Assembly (NCBI GenBank): GCA_002423155.1
Contig: DIUV01000058.1
Coordinates: 9,483 to 20,032 of the forward strand
Length of the DNA: 10,550 nucleotides
Source: Alphaproteobacteria bacterium UBA6149
GTDB taxonomy: Bacteria > Pseudomonadota > Alphaproteobacteria > Rickettsiales > UBA998
Direction: 5' to 3'
The notes under the pieces are model-generated. The model saw only the letters and a program-made list of their open reading frames with translations, was not told the origin of the DNA and ran no database searches. Position numbers and translations under genes: made by a program. Shown piece after piece: positions 1 to 7,635 of this stretch; position 1 is the stretch's first letter, and the number at the start of each line of letters is the position of its first letter.

Positions 1-15
1 AATTTGTAGCCCTAG

Positions 16-36
16 ATCCCCGCACAAGGCGGGGAT
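16..36. repeat. GC-rich palindromic hairpin repeat upstream of metZ
   Basis: A perfect 8-bp stem (ATCCCCGC at 16-23 and GCGGGGAT at 29-36) encloses a 5-nt loop, followed by GACGACGG. From memory it resembles a dispersed ATCCCCGC...GCGGGGATGACG repeat of many alphaproteobacterial genomes. No T-run follows the stem on either strand, so it is not a convincing intrinsic terminator, although it could still protect a 3' end of a gene left of the window. Confidence 0.6.
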
Positions 37-83
37 GACGACGGAGAGTTAGAAAAAACAAAAAAAGTTAAATCAAACATCGC

Positions 84-112
84 TTGTTTATCCTCTTATC
101 TGGCATTATATA
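84..112 (+). promoter_or_regulatory. Candidate sigma-70 promoter of metZ
   Basis: TTGTTT (84-89) and TATATA (107-112) are separated by 17 bp. The expected transcription start near 119 would leave a leader of only about 16 nt, just enough for the Shine-Dalgarno. So little leader argues against a SAM riboswitch between promoter and gene. Both boxes are seen in the sequence; their use is inferred, and AT-rich DNA gives chance matches. Confidence 0.5.
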
Positions 113-120
113 CATTATTT

Positions 121-126
121 AAGGAG
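121..126 (+). promoter_or_regulatory. Shine-Dalgarno of metZ
   Basis: AAGGAG ends 8 nt before the ATG at 135. This is a strong site at ideal spacing and fixes the metZ start. Confidence 0.8.
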
Positions 127-134
127 AAAAGTCT

Positions 135-1346
135 ATGAAACGTAACCAGAATGATAAAAAAACTGCCGCTAAATGGCGTACCGACACGCAATTAGTCCGT
201 GGGGGCACTTTGCGCAGTGAGTTTGGTGAAACTTCGGAGGCTATTTTTATGAATTCGGGGTTTTGTTATGACTCCGCCGAAATTGCCGAAAGCCGTTTTA
301 ATGGACAAGCTCCCGGTTATGTTTATTCGCGTTATCTAAACCCCACGCTAAAAATGCTGGAAGATCGCCTCGCTTTATTAGAAGGTGCCGAAGCGGCCTC
401 AGTAATGGGCAGTGGTATGGCGGCAGTGTTTGCCAGCATGATGTGCTTTTTAAAAGCAGGCGACCACGTAGTTGCCAGCCGCGTATTATTCGGCTCTTGT
501 TATTATATTATCACGGAAATTTTGCCGCGCTTTGGCATTACTTACACCCTGGTTGATGGTACGGATTTAGACGCTTGGCGCGATGCTTTTTGTTCTAACA
601 CCACTTGCGTATTTGTCGAAAGCCCAGCGAACCCTACGCTGGAAGTAGTTGATATTGCTGCCATTGCAAAAATCTGCAAACAGCATAAGGCATTATTTAT
701 TGTCGATAATATCTTCGCTTCTCCACTCCTACAGCGCCCGTTAGAATTGGGTGCGGACATCGTGGTATATTCCACCACCAAGCACATGGACGGGCATGGA
801 CGTTGCCTCGGCGGTGCGGTGTTGGGTTCAGAAAGTTTTATAACTGAAAAACTAGTACCCTTTTACCGCCATACTGGCCCGCATTTATCGCCCTTTAATG
901 CGTGGATTATCCTTAAAAGTTTAGAAAGTTTTTCTTTGCGTATGGAAAGACATTGCCAAAATGCCCAGCGGATTGCGGAATATCTTGAAGGACATCCCAA
1001 AATCGAACGGGTTTTATATCCCGGTCTGCCTAGCCATCCGCAATATGAAATCGCCAGCAAACAAATGAAAATCCGCGGAGTTTCCAATGGTGGGGCGCTG
1101 ATTGCCTTTTCGGTGGGCAGTAAAGAAGCCGCTTTTAAATTGATGAATGGTTTGGAAATCATTGATATTTCTAATAATTTAGGTGATGCAAAAAGCCTGA
1201 TAACCCACCCAGCAACTACTACGCATTCAAATATAAAGCCTGAAGAACGAGAAAAACTGGGGATTGGTGAAGGTCTATTACGGCTTTCTGTAGGCTTAGA
1301 AGATGTAGAAGATTTGGTGGATGATTTAGCTGCGGCGTTGCGTTAA
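135..1346 (+). CDS. metZ: O-succinylhomoserine sulfhydrylase (MetZ), PLP-dependent
   Basis: Cytoplasmic enzyme of direct sulfhydrylation: O-succinyl-L-homoserine plus sulfide gives L-homocysteine plus succinate, the penultimate step to methionine. The 403 residues cover the whole Cys/Met-metabolism PLP family fold. The PLP phosphate-binding motif YSRYLNPT is at 64-71, the GSGMAA loop near 92-97, the ring-nitrogen Asp in VDN at 191, and the Schiff-base lysine at 216 in STTKHMDGHGRCLGG. SLITHPATTTHS and the C-terminal carboxylate-binding Arg383 (LLRLSVGLED) are also present. The DGxGRCxGG stretch after the lysine is typical of MetZ rather than cystathionine gamma-synthase. Start chosen from AAGGAG at 121-126. 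It stands alone, convergent with the kinase gene, and is unrelated to the secretion operon. Methionine gamma-lyase or O-acetylhomoserine sulfhydrylase are less likely alternatives; substrate choice cannot be proven from sequence alone. Confidence 0.92.
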   Translation: MKRNQNDKKTAAKWRTDTQLVRGGTLRSEFGETSEAIFMNSGFCYDSAEIAESRFNGQAPGYVYSRYLNPTLKMLEDRLALLEGAEAASVMGSGMAAVFASMMCFLKAGDHVVASRVLFGSCYYIITEILPRFGITYTLVDGTDLDAWRDAFCSNTTCVFVESPANPTLEVVDIAAIAKICKQHKALFIVDNIFASPLLQRPLELGADIVVYSTTKHMDGHGRCLGGAVLGSESFITEKLVPFYRHTGPHLSPFNAWIILKSLESFSLRMERHCQNAQRIAEYLEGHPKIERVLYPGLPSHPQYEIASKQMKIRGVSNGGALIAFSVGSKEAAFKLMNGLEIIDISNNLGDAKSLITHPATTTHSNIKPEEREKLGIGEGLLRLSVGLEDVEDLVDDLAAALR

Positions 1347-1347
1347 T

Positions 1348-1415
1348 AAGACCTCTGCATAATGCGCTGCTCTGAGGCTTATAAGTGCTAACAGAGTATT
1401 ATACACATAGGTCTT
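1348..1415. repeat. 68-bp imperfect palindrome between convergent genes (MITE-like or bidirectional terminator)
   Basis: The outer arms AAGACCT (1348-1354) and AGGTCTT (1409-1415) are perfect. Continuing inward, TG, ATAAT and C-x-CTG also pair, so roughly 18 of about 22 positions match, with a 2-nt bulge. A second internal pair is CTCTG (1370-1374) and CAGAG (1392-1396), around a central CTTATAAG palindrome. It fills almost exactly the gap between the TAA of metZ (1344-1346) and the TAA of the kinase (1416-1418). The right arm runs into TTTT, so it could terminate metZ transcription. The long terminal inverted repeats also look like a small non-autonomous mobile element, but no clear target-site duplication is visible. 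Confidence 0.55.
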
Positions 1416-3503
1416 TTAGTCTTGCTCAATTATAGCCATTAAATGGGGGCGTAATTCTATAAAATCATGCTTGACGGATAATAATAATGCGCCAAATACC
1501 GAAACCCCTTGTTTATGTTGAAAATTCTCTTTGGCTTCATATTCTAAATTACGGCAACTAAGTGATAATTTTTCGGCGCCCAAATGAGCAGAACTAGATT
1601 TTATCGAATGGGCATCAATCACAATCGCATTTAAATCGCCATTATTTTTAATTATGTCTTCCATATTCGCAATTCTTGCTTCCGTGTCATTAACAAATAA
1701 ATTAATTATATTGTGAAATTTACTACCCATAATTTCTTTAAATTCTGCTAGCATATCTAAATCAAGGGTTTTTTCTGCGCTGATATTCGCAATTTTTTCT
1801 TCATCATGGATTTGTTTTTCAGGAACCACCCATTTTAATAACATATTTAAAATTTCTTTTTTACGAATTGGCTTAGATAAATAATCGCACATACCAACCG
1901 CTAAACATTCATCCCTATCACCGCGCATTGCGTTAGCTGTGAGGGCAATTATGGGGGGTAATTTTTTTATCTGCCCTGCTTTTTCCAATATAATTAAATG
2001 CTTGGTTGCCGCATATCCATCCATTTTTGGCATCTGACAATCCATAAAAATAACATCAAATTTTGGATTAGACAGTACTTGAGTAATTGCCTCTGCACCA
2101 TCGTTAGCATAAGCAACTTTACAACCAAAACCTGATAATATCGTACTAGCAAATTCTCTATTTACTTCATTATCTTCAACCAGCAGAACACTAACATCTT
2201 CAAATCCAACGCTTTTTTGCACGATTAATGGTTTATTATCAACTTCAACTTCTGTATGTTCACTTTCAAAAACGCCGGAGAACCAGAACGTAGAACCTTC
2301 TCCCAGCACGCTTTCTACCCCTATTTCACCTTCCATCAGAGCTGCCAATTGTTTGCAAATTGCCAAACCTAACCCTGTTCCTCCAAATTTTCGGGTGGTG
2401 GAAACATCTGCTTGGGTGAATTTATCAAAGATTGTATTGCGAAATTCTGGCTCAATCCCGATGCCGCTATCAGTTACGGAGAATTTAAATAATCTTTTTT
2501 TCTTACCCAAAACTATATAATCACTAGCTACTTCTTGGCTTTCAATATGAAGAACTACTTTTCCCTTTGCGGTAAATTTAATCGCATTACTTAAAAAATT
2601 AGAAATAATTTGCCCAATCCGCACCGAATCTCCAATAATATGCGATGGAGTATTTGCATCATAAGTTACTATTAAATCAATGAATTTCTCTTGAGCTTTT
2701 ACCTCAACCATCTCAATGATACTATCAACCAATGAGAATAGATTAAAATTTATGGGCTCCAAAGTTAGTTTGCCAGATTCAATCTTGGAAAAATCTAAAA
2801 TATCATTAATAATAGTCAATAAAGACTCCGCAGAATTTATTAAGGTATGCGCATAATGCGATTGTTTCGGAGTTAACTGAGTTTCTAATAAAAGCTCGGT
2901 CATGCCAATAATACCATTCATGGGCGTGCGAATCTCATGGCTCATATTGGCTAAGAATTCACTTTTTAAAAGATTATTTCGCTTTGCTTGCTGACCTTCA
3001 TTGCGTAATTCCAACTCATCAATAACTAAGCTCGCCAAATCTTTGAGAATTAACTTCTCTTCCGCAGATAATCTGCCAGGACGGGGGTTTTGATCAATCA
3101 GACAAAGCGTACCTAATTTATAACCATCGAAAGTTATAAGCGGATGACCAGCGTAAAAAGCCACATTAGGATCACCCGTAACCAAAGGATTATTACAAAA
3201 ACGCTCATCTTTAGTCGCATCAGAAACTACAAAAGCTTCATCTTGCAAAATTGCATGAGAACAAAATGATATATCTTTGTGGGTTTGTTTTACATCTAAC
3301 CCATGATTCGACTTAAACCATTGACGATGTCCATCCACCAAGGAAACTAACGCAATCGGAGTTTTAAACGCCCAAGAGGCAATCCGAGTAATTCTGTCAA
3401 AAGCATCTTCTGGATCCGTATCCATAATATTATAACGATGAAGAGCCGCTAAACGTTCTTCCTCATTATGCGCGACTGGGGCAACCAAAAAATCTTTTTT
3501 CAT
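1416..3503 (-). CDS. Hybrid sensor histidine kinase: GAF, HisKA, HATPase, receiver, Hpt
   Basis: Cytoplasmic phosphorelay kinase with no membrane segment, numbered from the ATG at 3501-3503 (695 aa). An N-terminal GAF domain (about 19-167) opens with the common EEERLAALHRYNIxDT stretch. HisKA follows with phospho-acceptor His189 in FLANMSHEIRTPMNG. The HATPase has N-box Asn306 (SNAIKF), G1 DSGIGIE from 345 and G2 GTGLGL near 376. The receiver has acidic pair E443/D444, phospho-acceptor Asp488 (FMDCQMPKMDG), Thr522 and Lys544. The C-terminal Hpt has His632 in AHSIKSSSAHLGA. All relay residues are intact (His-Asp-His, as in BarA/ArcB-type kinases). The reading frame is open upstream to a TTG at 3557, but the extra 18 residues are not GAF-like and the ATG gives the usual family N-terminus; its ribosome site is weak. 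It lies 70 nt downstream of virD4 on the same strand. Ligand and partner response regulator are unknown. Confidence 0.9.
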   Translation of the reverse strand: MKKDFLVAPVAHNEEERLAALHRYNIMDTDPEDAFDRITRIASWAFKTPIALVSLVDGHRQWFKSNHGLDVKQTHKDISFCSHAILQDEAFVVSDATKDERFCNNPLVTGDPNVAFYAGHPLITFDGYKLGTLCLIDQNPRPGRLSAEEKLILKDLASLVIDELELRNEGQQAKRNNLLKSEFLANMSHEIRTPMNGIIGMTELLLETQLTPKQSHYAHTLINSAESLLTIINDILDFSKIESGKLTLEPINFNLFSLVDSIIEMVEVKAQEKFIDLIVTYDANTPSHIIGDSVRIGQIISNFLSNAIKFTAKGKVVLHIESQEVASDYIVLGKKKRLFKFSVTDSGIGIEPEFRNTIFDKFTQADVSTTRKFGGTGLGLAICKQLAALMEGEIGVESVLGEGSTFWFSGVFESEHTEVEVDNKPLIVQKSVGFEDVSVLLVEDNEVNREFASTILSGFGCKVAYANDGAEAITQVLSNPKFDVIFMDCQMPKMDGYAATKHLIILEKAGQIKKLPPIIALTANAMRGDRDECLAVGMCDYLSKPIRKKEILNMLLKWVVPEKQIHDEEKIANISAEKTLDLDMLAEFKEIMGSKFHNIINLFVNDTEARIANMEDIIKNNGDLNAIVIDAHSIKSSSAHLGAEKLSLSCRNLEYEAKENFQHKQGVSVFGALLLSVKHDFIELRPHLMAIIEQD

Positions 3504-3536
3504 TAGAACAACCCAAGGTATTATTGTTTGCCAAGC

Positions 3537-3565
3537 ATAATATACTAAAAATTGCAAAACAACAA
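3537..3565 (-). promoter_or_regulatory. Candidate promoter of the hybrid kinase gene
   Basis: Read on the minus strand, TTGTTG (3560-3565) and TATTAT (3537-3542) are 17 bp apart, in the gap between virD4 and the kinase ATG at 3503. This would uncouple the kinase from the secretion operon. The region is AT-rich, so a chance match is possible, and no hairpin terminator is seen between the two genes. Confidence 0.35.
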
Positions 3566-3573
3566 AAAACTAC

Positions 3574-5472
3574 TTAACCATCCTTCTTCGCAGCAGGGTT
3601 AGGCGGAGGAGCTGGCGGTTTGGGAGGAGCTGGCGGCGCAGGAGGTTTAGGCGGCGCAGGCGGAGCTGCGGGCTTATCCTTATTTGCAGGTGGAGGTGGT
3701 GGTGGTGGCGGCGCACTAGCAGCGGGCTTTTTCTCCTCTTCCTTCGGCGGTGGCGGCGGTGGTGGCGGAGCTTTTTTCTTGCGTGGGTCAAACGGCTCTT
3801 GCTGAGGAACGGGAATTTGCGGCATCAAACGCTTGGTAAAAAACGGGTCTTTAAAATAAAAAATCTTTTTACTGTGAATAGGTGGGCTAGATTCCACCAA
3901 AATAATCTGTTCATCTCTGGGAAGCTGAATAACTTCTTGCGGAAGCAATAATGCACGCTGCGTTTCAGATACGTTATAGCTACGTGACCCGGGATTTAAA
4001 TCAATAAATTTTGGTTTGCTGTAAGAACTTTGGGCGACAGTTTTATTACCAATTAATTGGGAGATTAAATTTGCGGTCTCAATGTTATTCGCTGAGAAAG
4101 TCACGCGGTAATAACAGTTGGAAAGAAACGAGTTCATGCCTGCTTCTTCGTAAATACCTTTTAATTGTTGGGTATCTTGTACGATAAGGAACAACTTAAC
4201 TTTAAATCCACGGAAATACGCGATGCCGACTTGGAATTGGGGCATCTCTCCTAGGCTGGGAAACTCATCCATCATAAACATCACACCATGCGGCTCATCA
4301 GGGCGCGGCATGTGGGCGGTTAAGAAGTCGGTTGCCTGCTGATAAAATACTTTTAGCAATGGCTCTAAACGTTGTAAGTTATCTGGGGTTACACCCACGA
4401 AAATGGTGGTTTTTCTCTTTTTTAAATTCAAAATATTAAAGTCACTACTCGCGGTGGTAGTGTCAATCAAGGGGTTAGCCCACAGCTCTAAACTGGAGTT
4501 GAGGGTAGAAATAACCCCTGAACGCTCTTTATCCGCTTTTTGCAAAAAGGCGGCGATGTTCATATAAGCCACAGGGTGAATTTTTCCGCCAATTGTATCC
4601 AGCACCACCGCGAGATTATATACCACATCATCGCTACGCATAGTTCTCACCACTTCACCAAAAGAAGTAGTTTTTTCGGGCACAGCAACCAGATAGAGAA
4701 TTACCCCCAACATTAAGCTGCGTGCCTCATTTTGCCAGAACTCTTGTTCGGGCAGAATTAAGCTACAGATTTTTTGCGCATCATCCACCATTTTACCCGG
4801 TTTATCGCTAATCCAATCCAGGGGATTGTAGCAATGGCTGAAACCTTCAGGATCGGCAGGGTTCCAAATATATACATCTTGCCCTAATTTATTACGACGA
4901 TAACCACTGGTTAGCTCATAATTCTCTAACTTAATATCGTGACAAACGCAGGAATCTTCCCAAAATAGTAAATTGGGAATAACAAAGCCCACCCCCTTAC
5001 CAGAACCCGTTGGTGCAAATAAGAGAACATGCTGAAAATCATCAGCAATCAGATAATTAGCCTCTCCCGTTCGCCCGAGTAACATCCCCTTCTTAGCGCG
5101 GAGTTTTACTTTTCTAATTTCGGCTTCGGTTGCCCATTTTGCATCCCCGTGGATTTTTTCTTTTGTTCCTCCCGGACGATAATCGAATAAGGGAGCGCGA
5201 ATAAGAAATAAAGTTATCAGACTAATAAAAAACCCCACCGCAGGTGGTAAAAAAACAGGTATACGGTAAGCAGGAAACTGTAATGCATAAGGAAGCAGGC
5301 TTTTGGTATAGACATACCAGATATATTTAATGTTTTTTCCGTAAAGTATGTATTTTGCTCCATAAATGGAGACAAAAGAACCCAGCATACCCAAATAAAT
5401 GGGCACAGTAAGAATCACCAGAACCAATAAAATAATTACTATTTTTGTGCCATGGTTGGTTTCTTCAGACAT
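3574..5472 (-). CDS. virD4: Type IV secretion coupling ATPase VirD4 (RvhD4-like) with polyproline C-terminal tail
   Basis: Inner-membrane coupling protein that recruits substrates to the type IV channel and drives transfer with ATP. Two N-terminal membrane segments (about 11-31 and 72-91) flank a short periplasmic part. The family stretch HGDAKWAT begins at 109. Walker A is APTGSGKG with Lys159 and Walker B is MFMMDEF with Asp402/Glu403, followed by the coupling-protein motif IVQDTQQL at 430-437. The ATPase core ends near 550. Residues 563-632 are a low-complexity tail: two runs of 8 prolines (569-576, 588-595), a KEEEKK patch, then PPAPPKP-type repeats ending AAKKDG. The tail is unlike the core and would be disordered and cytoplasmic. 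Start ATG at 5470-5472 is 2 nt after the virB11 stop, with GAGGG (5482-5486) at 9 nt spacing. It is the last gene of the operon. The family call is secure; TraG-type conjugation is the alternative use. Confidence 0.95.
   Translation of the reverse strand: MSEETNHGTKIVIILLVLVILTVPIYLGMLGSFVSIYGAKYILYGKNIKYIWYVYTKSLLPYALQFPAYRIPVFLPPAVGFFISLITLFLIRAPLFDYRPGGTKEKIHGDAKWATEAEIRKVKLRAKKGMLLGRTGEANYLIADDFQHVLLFAPTGSGKGVGFVIPNLLFWEDSCVCHDIKLENYELTSGYRRNKLGQDVYIWNPADPEGFSHCYNPLDWISDKPGKMVDDAQKICSLILPEQEFWQNEARSLMLGVILYLVAVPEKTTSFGEVVRTMRSDDVVYNLAVVLDTIGGKIHPVAYMNIAAFLQKADKERSGVISTLNSSLELWANPLIDTTTASSDFNILNLKKRKTTIFVGVTPDNLQRLEPLLKVFYQQATDFLTAHMPRPDEPHGVMFMMDEFPSLGEMPQFQVGIAYFRGFKVKLFLIVQDTQQLKGIYEEAGMNSFLSNCYYRVTFSANNIETANLISQLIGNKTVAQSSYSKPKFIDLNPGSRSYNVSETQRALLLPQEVIQLPRDEQIILVESSPPIHSKKIFYFKDPFFTKRLMPQIPVPQQEPFDPRKKKAPPPPPPPPKEEEKKPAASAPPPPPPPPANKDKPAAPPAPPKPPAPPAPPKPPAPPPNPAAKKDG
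3577..3789 (-). repeat. Low-complexity proline-codon tract at the 3' end of virD4
   Basis: On the plus strand this reads as long stretches of GGTGG, GGCGG and GGAGG units. It encodes the proline-rich tail of VirD4 (residues about 562-632). Such tracts are prone to replication slippage and to assembly collapse, so tail length may vary between strains. Confidence 0.7.
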
Positions 5473-5474
5473 AT

Positions 5475-6458
5475 TTAAACGCCCTCACGAAATAATATTT
5501 CCGATACAAAACGCTTGCCACCAGCACCGCGCTTTAATTGTACGACTACATTTACAACATTTTCTACATATTCTTTAATCTGGTCACGCGTAATTCCCAA
5601 ACCTGCTTGCATAATCATCAAAATCAATTGCTCAATCGCCAGACTCGGTGAATCCGCATGTAAGGTAGAAATTGAGCCCGGATGTCCTGTATTAATCGCC
5701 CGTAGATAACTAAACGCCTCCGCACCGCGTAACTCTCCCACCATTATACGGTCGGGTCGCATACGTAAGCAGGCTTCTATCAGTTCTTGCGTAGTCGTTT
5801 TTGCCCTGCCCTGCCCACCTTTGGAGGCAATTAAATGTACGCGGTTGGGTAGATGCTCAATCTGAATTTCACGCGCATCTTCACAAGTTATAATGCGTTC
5901 TGTAATAGGTATTTTTTTCAATAATGCATTTAAAAAAGTGGTTTTACCTGTAGAAGTACCACCACTAATGATAATATTTTTACGCAATAGCAAACTCTGG
6001 GTTAAAAACTCACGAATAGCCCCAGAATCTAACAAGGCACGCAGTTTTTTATCATCCTCATTTTCCGTATGTTTAACAATAGTGGACTGGAATGCTCCCA
6101 AAGCCTCATATTCTTCTAAATCAATATTCGCAATAGTCTGCTTACGAATAGACATAACCACATTATTTATCTCGCAAACGGGGGGGAAAACCACCTGAAT
6201 ACGAAAACCACCCGGTAAACTGGCTGATAATAAAGGCGTTTCCTCGCTCACGCGCTGCTCGGTATATTGTGCAACTAAGCGACCAAGCGATTTCAAATGC
6301 TCCAAATCAAACTCAGGCACCTCGCGGCACGACATTTCACCATATTTTTCTATCCACACTTCTTGCGGACGATTAATGGAAATCTCATTAATTCCATCTT
6401 CAGCGAAAATTCCCGCAATTGGTCGGAGGTAAGTATCTAATGCCGTAGTAGCGCTCAT
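5475..6458 (-). CDS. virB11: Type IV secretion traffic ATPase VirB11
   Basis: Cytoplasmic hexameric AAA-type ATPase at the inner-membrane base of the channel; it powers assembly and substrate passage together with VirD4 and VirB4. At 327 aa it has the usual family length. Visible motifs in order: N-terminal domain with EISINRPQEVWIEK (25-38); Walker A GGTSTGKTT (166-174, Lys172); Asp box CEDAREI (192-198); Walker B with RPDRIMVGELRGAEAF (235-249, Glu242); His box GHPGSISTLHADSP (258-271, His267). All catalytic positions are intact. It ends 2 nt before virD4 and starts 7 nt after virB10, with a weak AGTAGG-like site overlapping the virB10 stop, which suggests translational coupling. GspE/PilT-type ATPases share the fold, but the operon settles the assignment. 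Confidence 0.95.
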   Translation of the reverse strand: MSATTALDTYLRPIAGIFAEDGINEISINRPQEVWIEKYGEMSCREVPEFDLEHLKSLGRLVAQYTEQRVSEETPLLSASLPGGFRIQVVFPPVCEINNVVMSIRKQTIANIDLEEYEALGAFQSTIVKHTENEDDKKLRALLDSGAIREFLTQSLLLRKNIIISGGTSTGKTTFLNALLKKIPITERIITCEDAREIQIEHLPNRVHLIASKGGQGRAKTTTQELIEACLRMRPDRIMVGELRGAEAFSYLRAINTGHPGSISTLHADSPSLAIEQLILMIMQAGLGITRDQIKEYVENVVNVVVQLKRGAGGKRFVSEILFREGV

Positions 6459-6465
6459 GAATAAC

Positions 6466-7635
6466 CTACTGAATTACATTTGTTCTTGTTAGAAAAGCTT
6501 GGGGAAATATTAAATCTCGGTTTACCATAACATTCACTGGCGTTCCTTGATCTACAGTTATATGTGGCTTCACATTAGAAATATCGTCCATAATCCTGCG
6601 CCCAGCCGAACCCACGGAATCAATCGCACTAGCCGCAGAAGTAGCCCCAGCCGAACCACTAGTAGTAGTAGAACCATTAGAATTGCTGGTAACCGTAGTA
6701 TCCCCCACTACCGCATCCGCCGCCGCCGCAACTCCTAATGATACGATGCTGGTCATGATGGCACTACTGAAAGTTTCAGCATATTTATTATCTAAATATC
6801 CGCTTAAACCTGCTCTACCCAAAGCATCAACTCCCGGAGAATTTACCATAATATTAACACCATCAGGGCGGATAACCCTAGTCCAGATAATAAAAACTCG
6901 GTTTTGCCCTCTGGTTATTAAACTATTATAATTGCCAACTAACCGCGAGCCTTTGGGTATTAAGCGTTCTTTTCCTTGTTCAGCATAAATATCACGACTT
7001 ACCACCGCCCTTACCATGCCCGGTAATTGGGTATCTAAAGCGGTTTCCAAGGTGGCAATAATTATTTTTCCTTGCGCAATGGTTGCTCCAGTATCTTTTA
7101 TAATTTTGGCGGTCTGTTCGGGAGCTGATTCCGAAGTTACACTATCCGCGAAACCACTATTTTCATCTTTTGAAGCGGTACCATTTCCTTTGGAGAATAA
7201 GTTTTTTGCCTCAGAAGTTCCGGATTTGCCGCCAAAACTTATCATATCCGAGCGCAGTCTTTTTTGGCGAGCAATTTTATGATCATCATCTCCAAATAAG
7301 CTCTCAGCAGGCGGCGGCGCAGGCGGTGGTGCAACCTCAATGGCAGGCGGAGCAACTGGTGGTGCAGGTGGTGGAGGTGGAGTATCTTCTCTTATGGGAG
7401 TTGCTTTTACTACTTTTCCAGACTTTTCTTTTTTAGCTTGCTCTTCGCTTTTATCTTTACTACCGCTGGATACGATAACGATTACCATAATGATAAAAAA
7501 TACCAGCAATCCTAAAACTAAAAACACTCTACGCGGCGCAGCAGCAACCGTGGGCGCACCCATATTAGCAGAAAAAGCTGGTTCTGCTTGTTCTACTGAT
7601 TCATCTTCGGGGGGTAATGGTGGTTGTGTTGACAT
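6466..7635 (-). CDS. virB10: Type IV secretion channel protein VirB10 (TrbI family)
   Basis: Envelope-spanning core-complex protein that senses ATP use by VirD4/VirB11 and gates the outer-membrane pore. The 389 residues read as: cytoplasmic N-terminus; one membrane helix (about 37-57); charged linker; proline-rich periplasmic segment (85-110); TrbI/VirB10 beta-barrel domain from about 185, with IPKGSRLVGNY (226-236) and VNSPGVDALGRAGLSGYLDNKYAETF (264-289, first part seen as NSPGVDALGRAGL). The antenna region, residues 284-350, has a hydrophobic stretch 292-310, then a loop rich in Ser, Thr and Gly at 311-335. The C-terminal GTPVNVMVNRDLIFP is typical. The start ATG overlaps the virB9 stop by 1 nt (TAATG), behind GGGGGG at 5 nt. 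Length and domains are complete. Confidence 0.93.
   Translation of the reverse strand: MSTQPPLPPEDESVEQAEPAFSANMGAPTVAAAPRRVFLVLGLLVFFIIMVIVIVSSGSKDKSEEQAKKEKSGKVVKATPIREDTPPPPPAPPVAPPAIEVAPPPAPPPAESLFGDDDHKIARQKRLRSDMISFGGKSGTSEAKNLFSKGNGTASKDENSGFADSVTSESAPEQTAKIIKDTGATIAQGKIIIATLETALDTQLPGMVRAVVSRDIYAEQGKERLIPKGSRLVGNYNSLITRGQNRVFIIWTRVIRPDGVNIMVNSPGVDALGRAGLSGYLDNKYAETFSSAIMTSIVSLGVAAAADAVVGDTTVTSNSNGSTTTSGSAGATSAASAIDSVGSAGRRIMDDISNVKPHITVDQGTPVNVMVNRDLIFPQAFLTRTNVIQ

Noticed and set aside
1..134. SAM riboswitch upstream of metZ
   Set aside because: SAM-II type switches often precede metZ/metX in alphaproteobacteria, so I looked for the conserved core and pseudoknot. I did not find them, and the candidate promoter leaves only about 16 nt of leader.
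3504..3557. Upstream extension of the kinase to a TTG start at 3557 (713 aa)
   Set aside because: The extra 18 residues are hydrophobic and unlike the family N-terminus, the start would be TTG without a clear ribosome site, and the candidate promoter -10 box lies inside it. The ATG at 3503 is preferred.
3570..3805. Glycine-rich reading frame on the plus strand and Arg/His-rich frame on the minus strand over the virD4 tail
   Set aside because: Both are shadows of the low-complexity proline tract in virD4; no ribosome site and no plausible protein composition.
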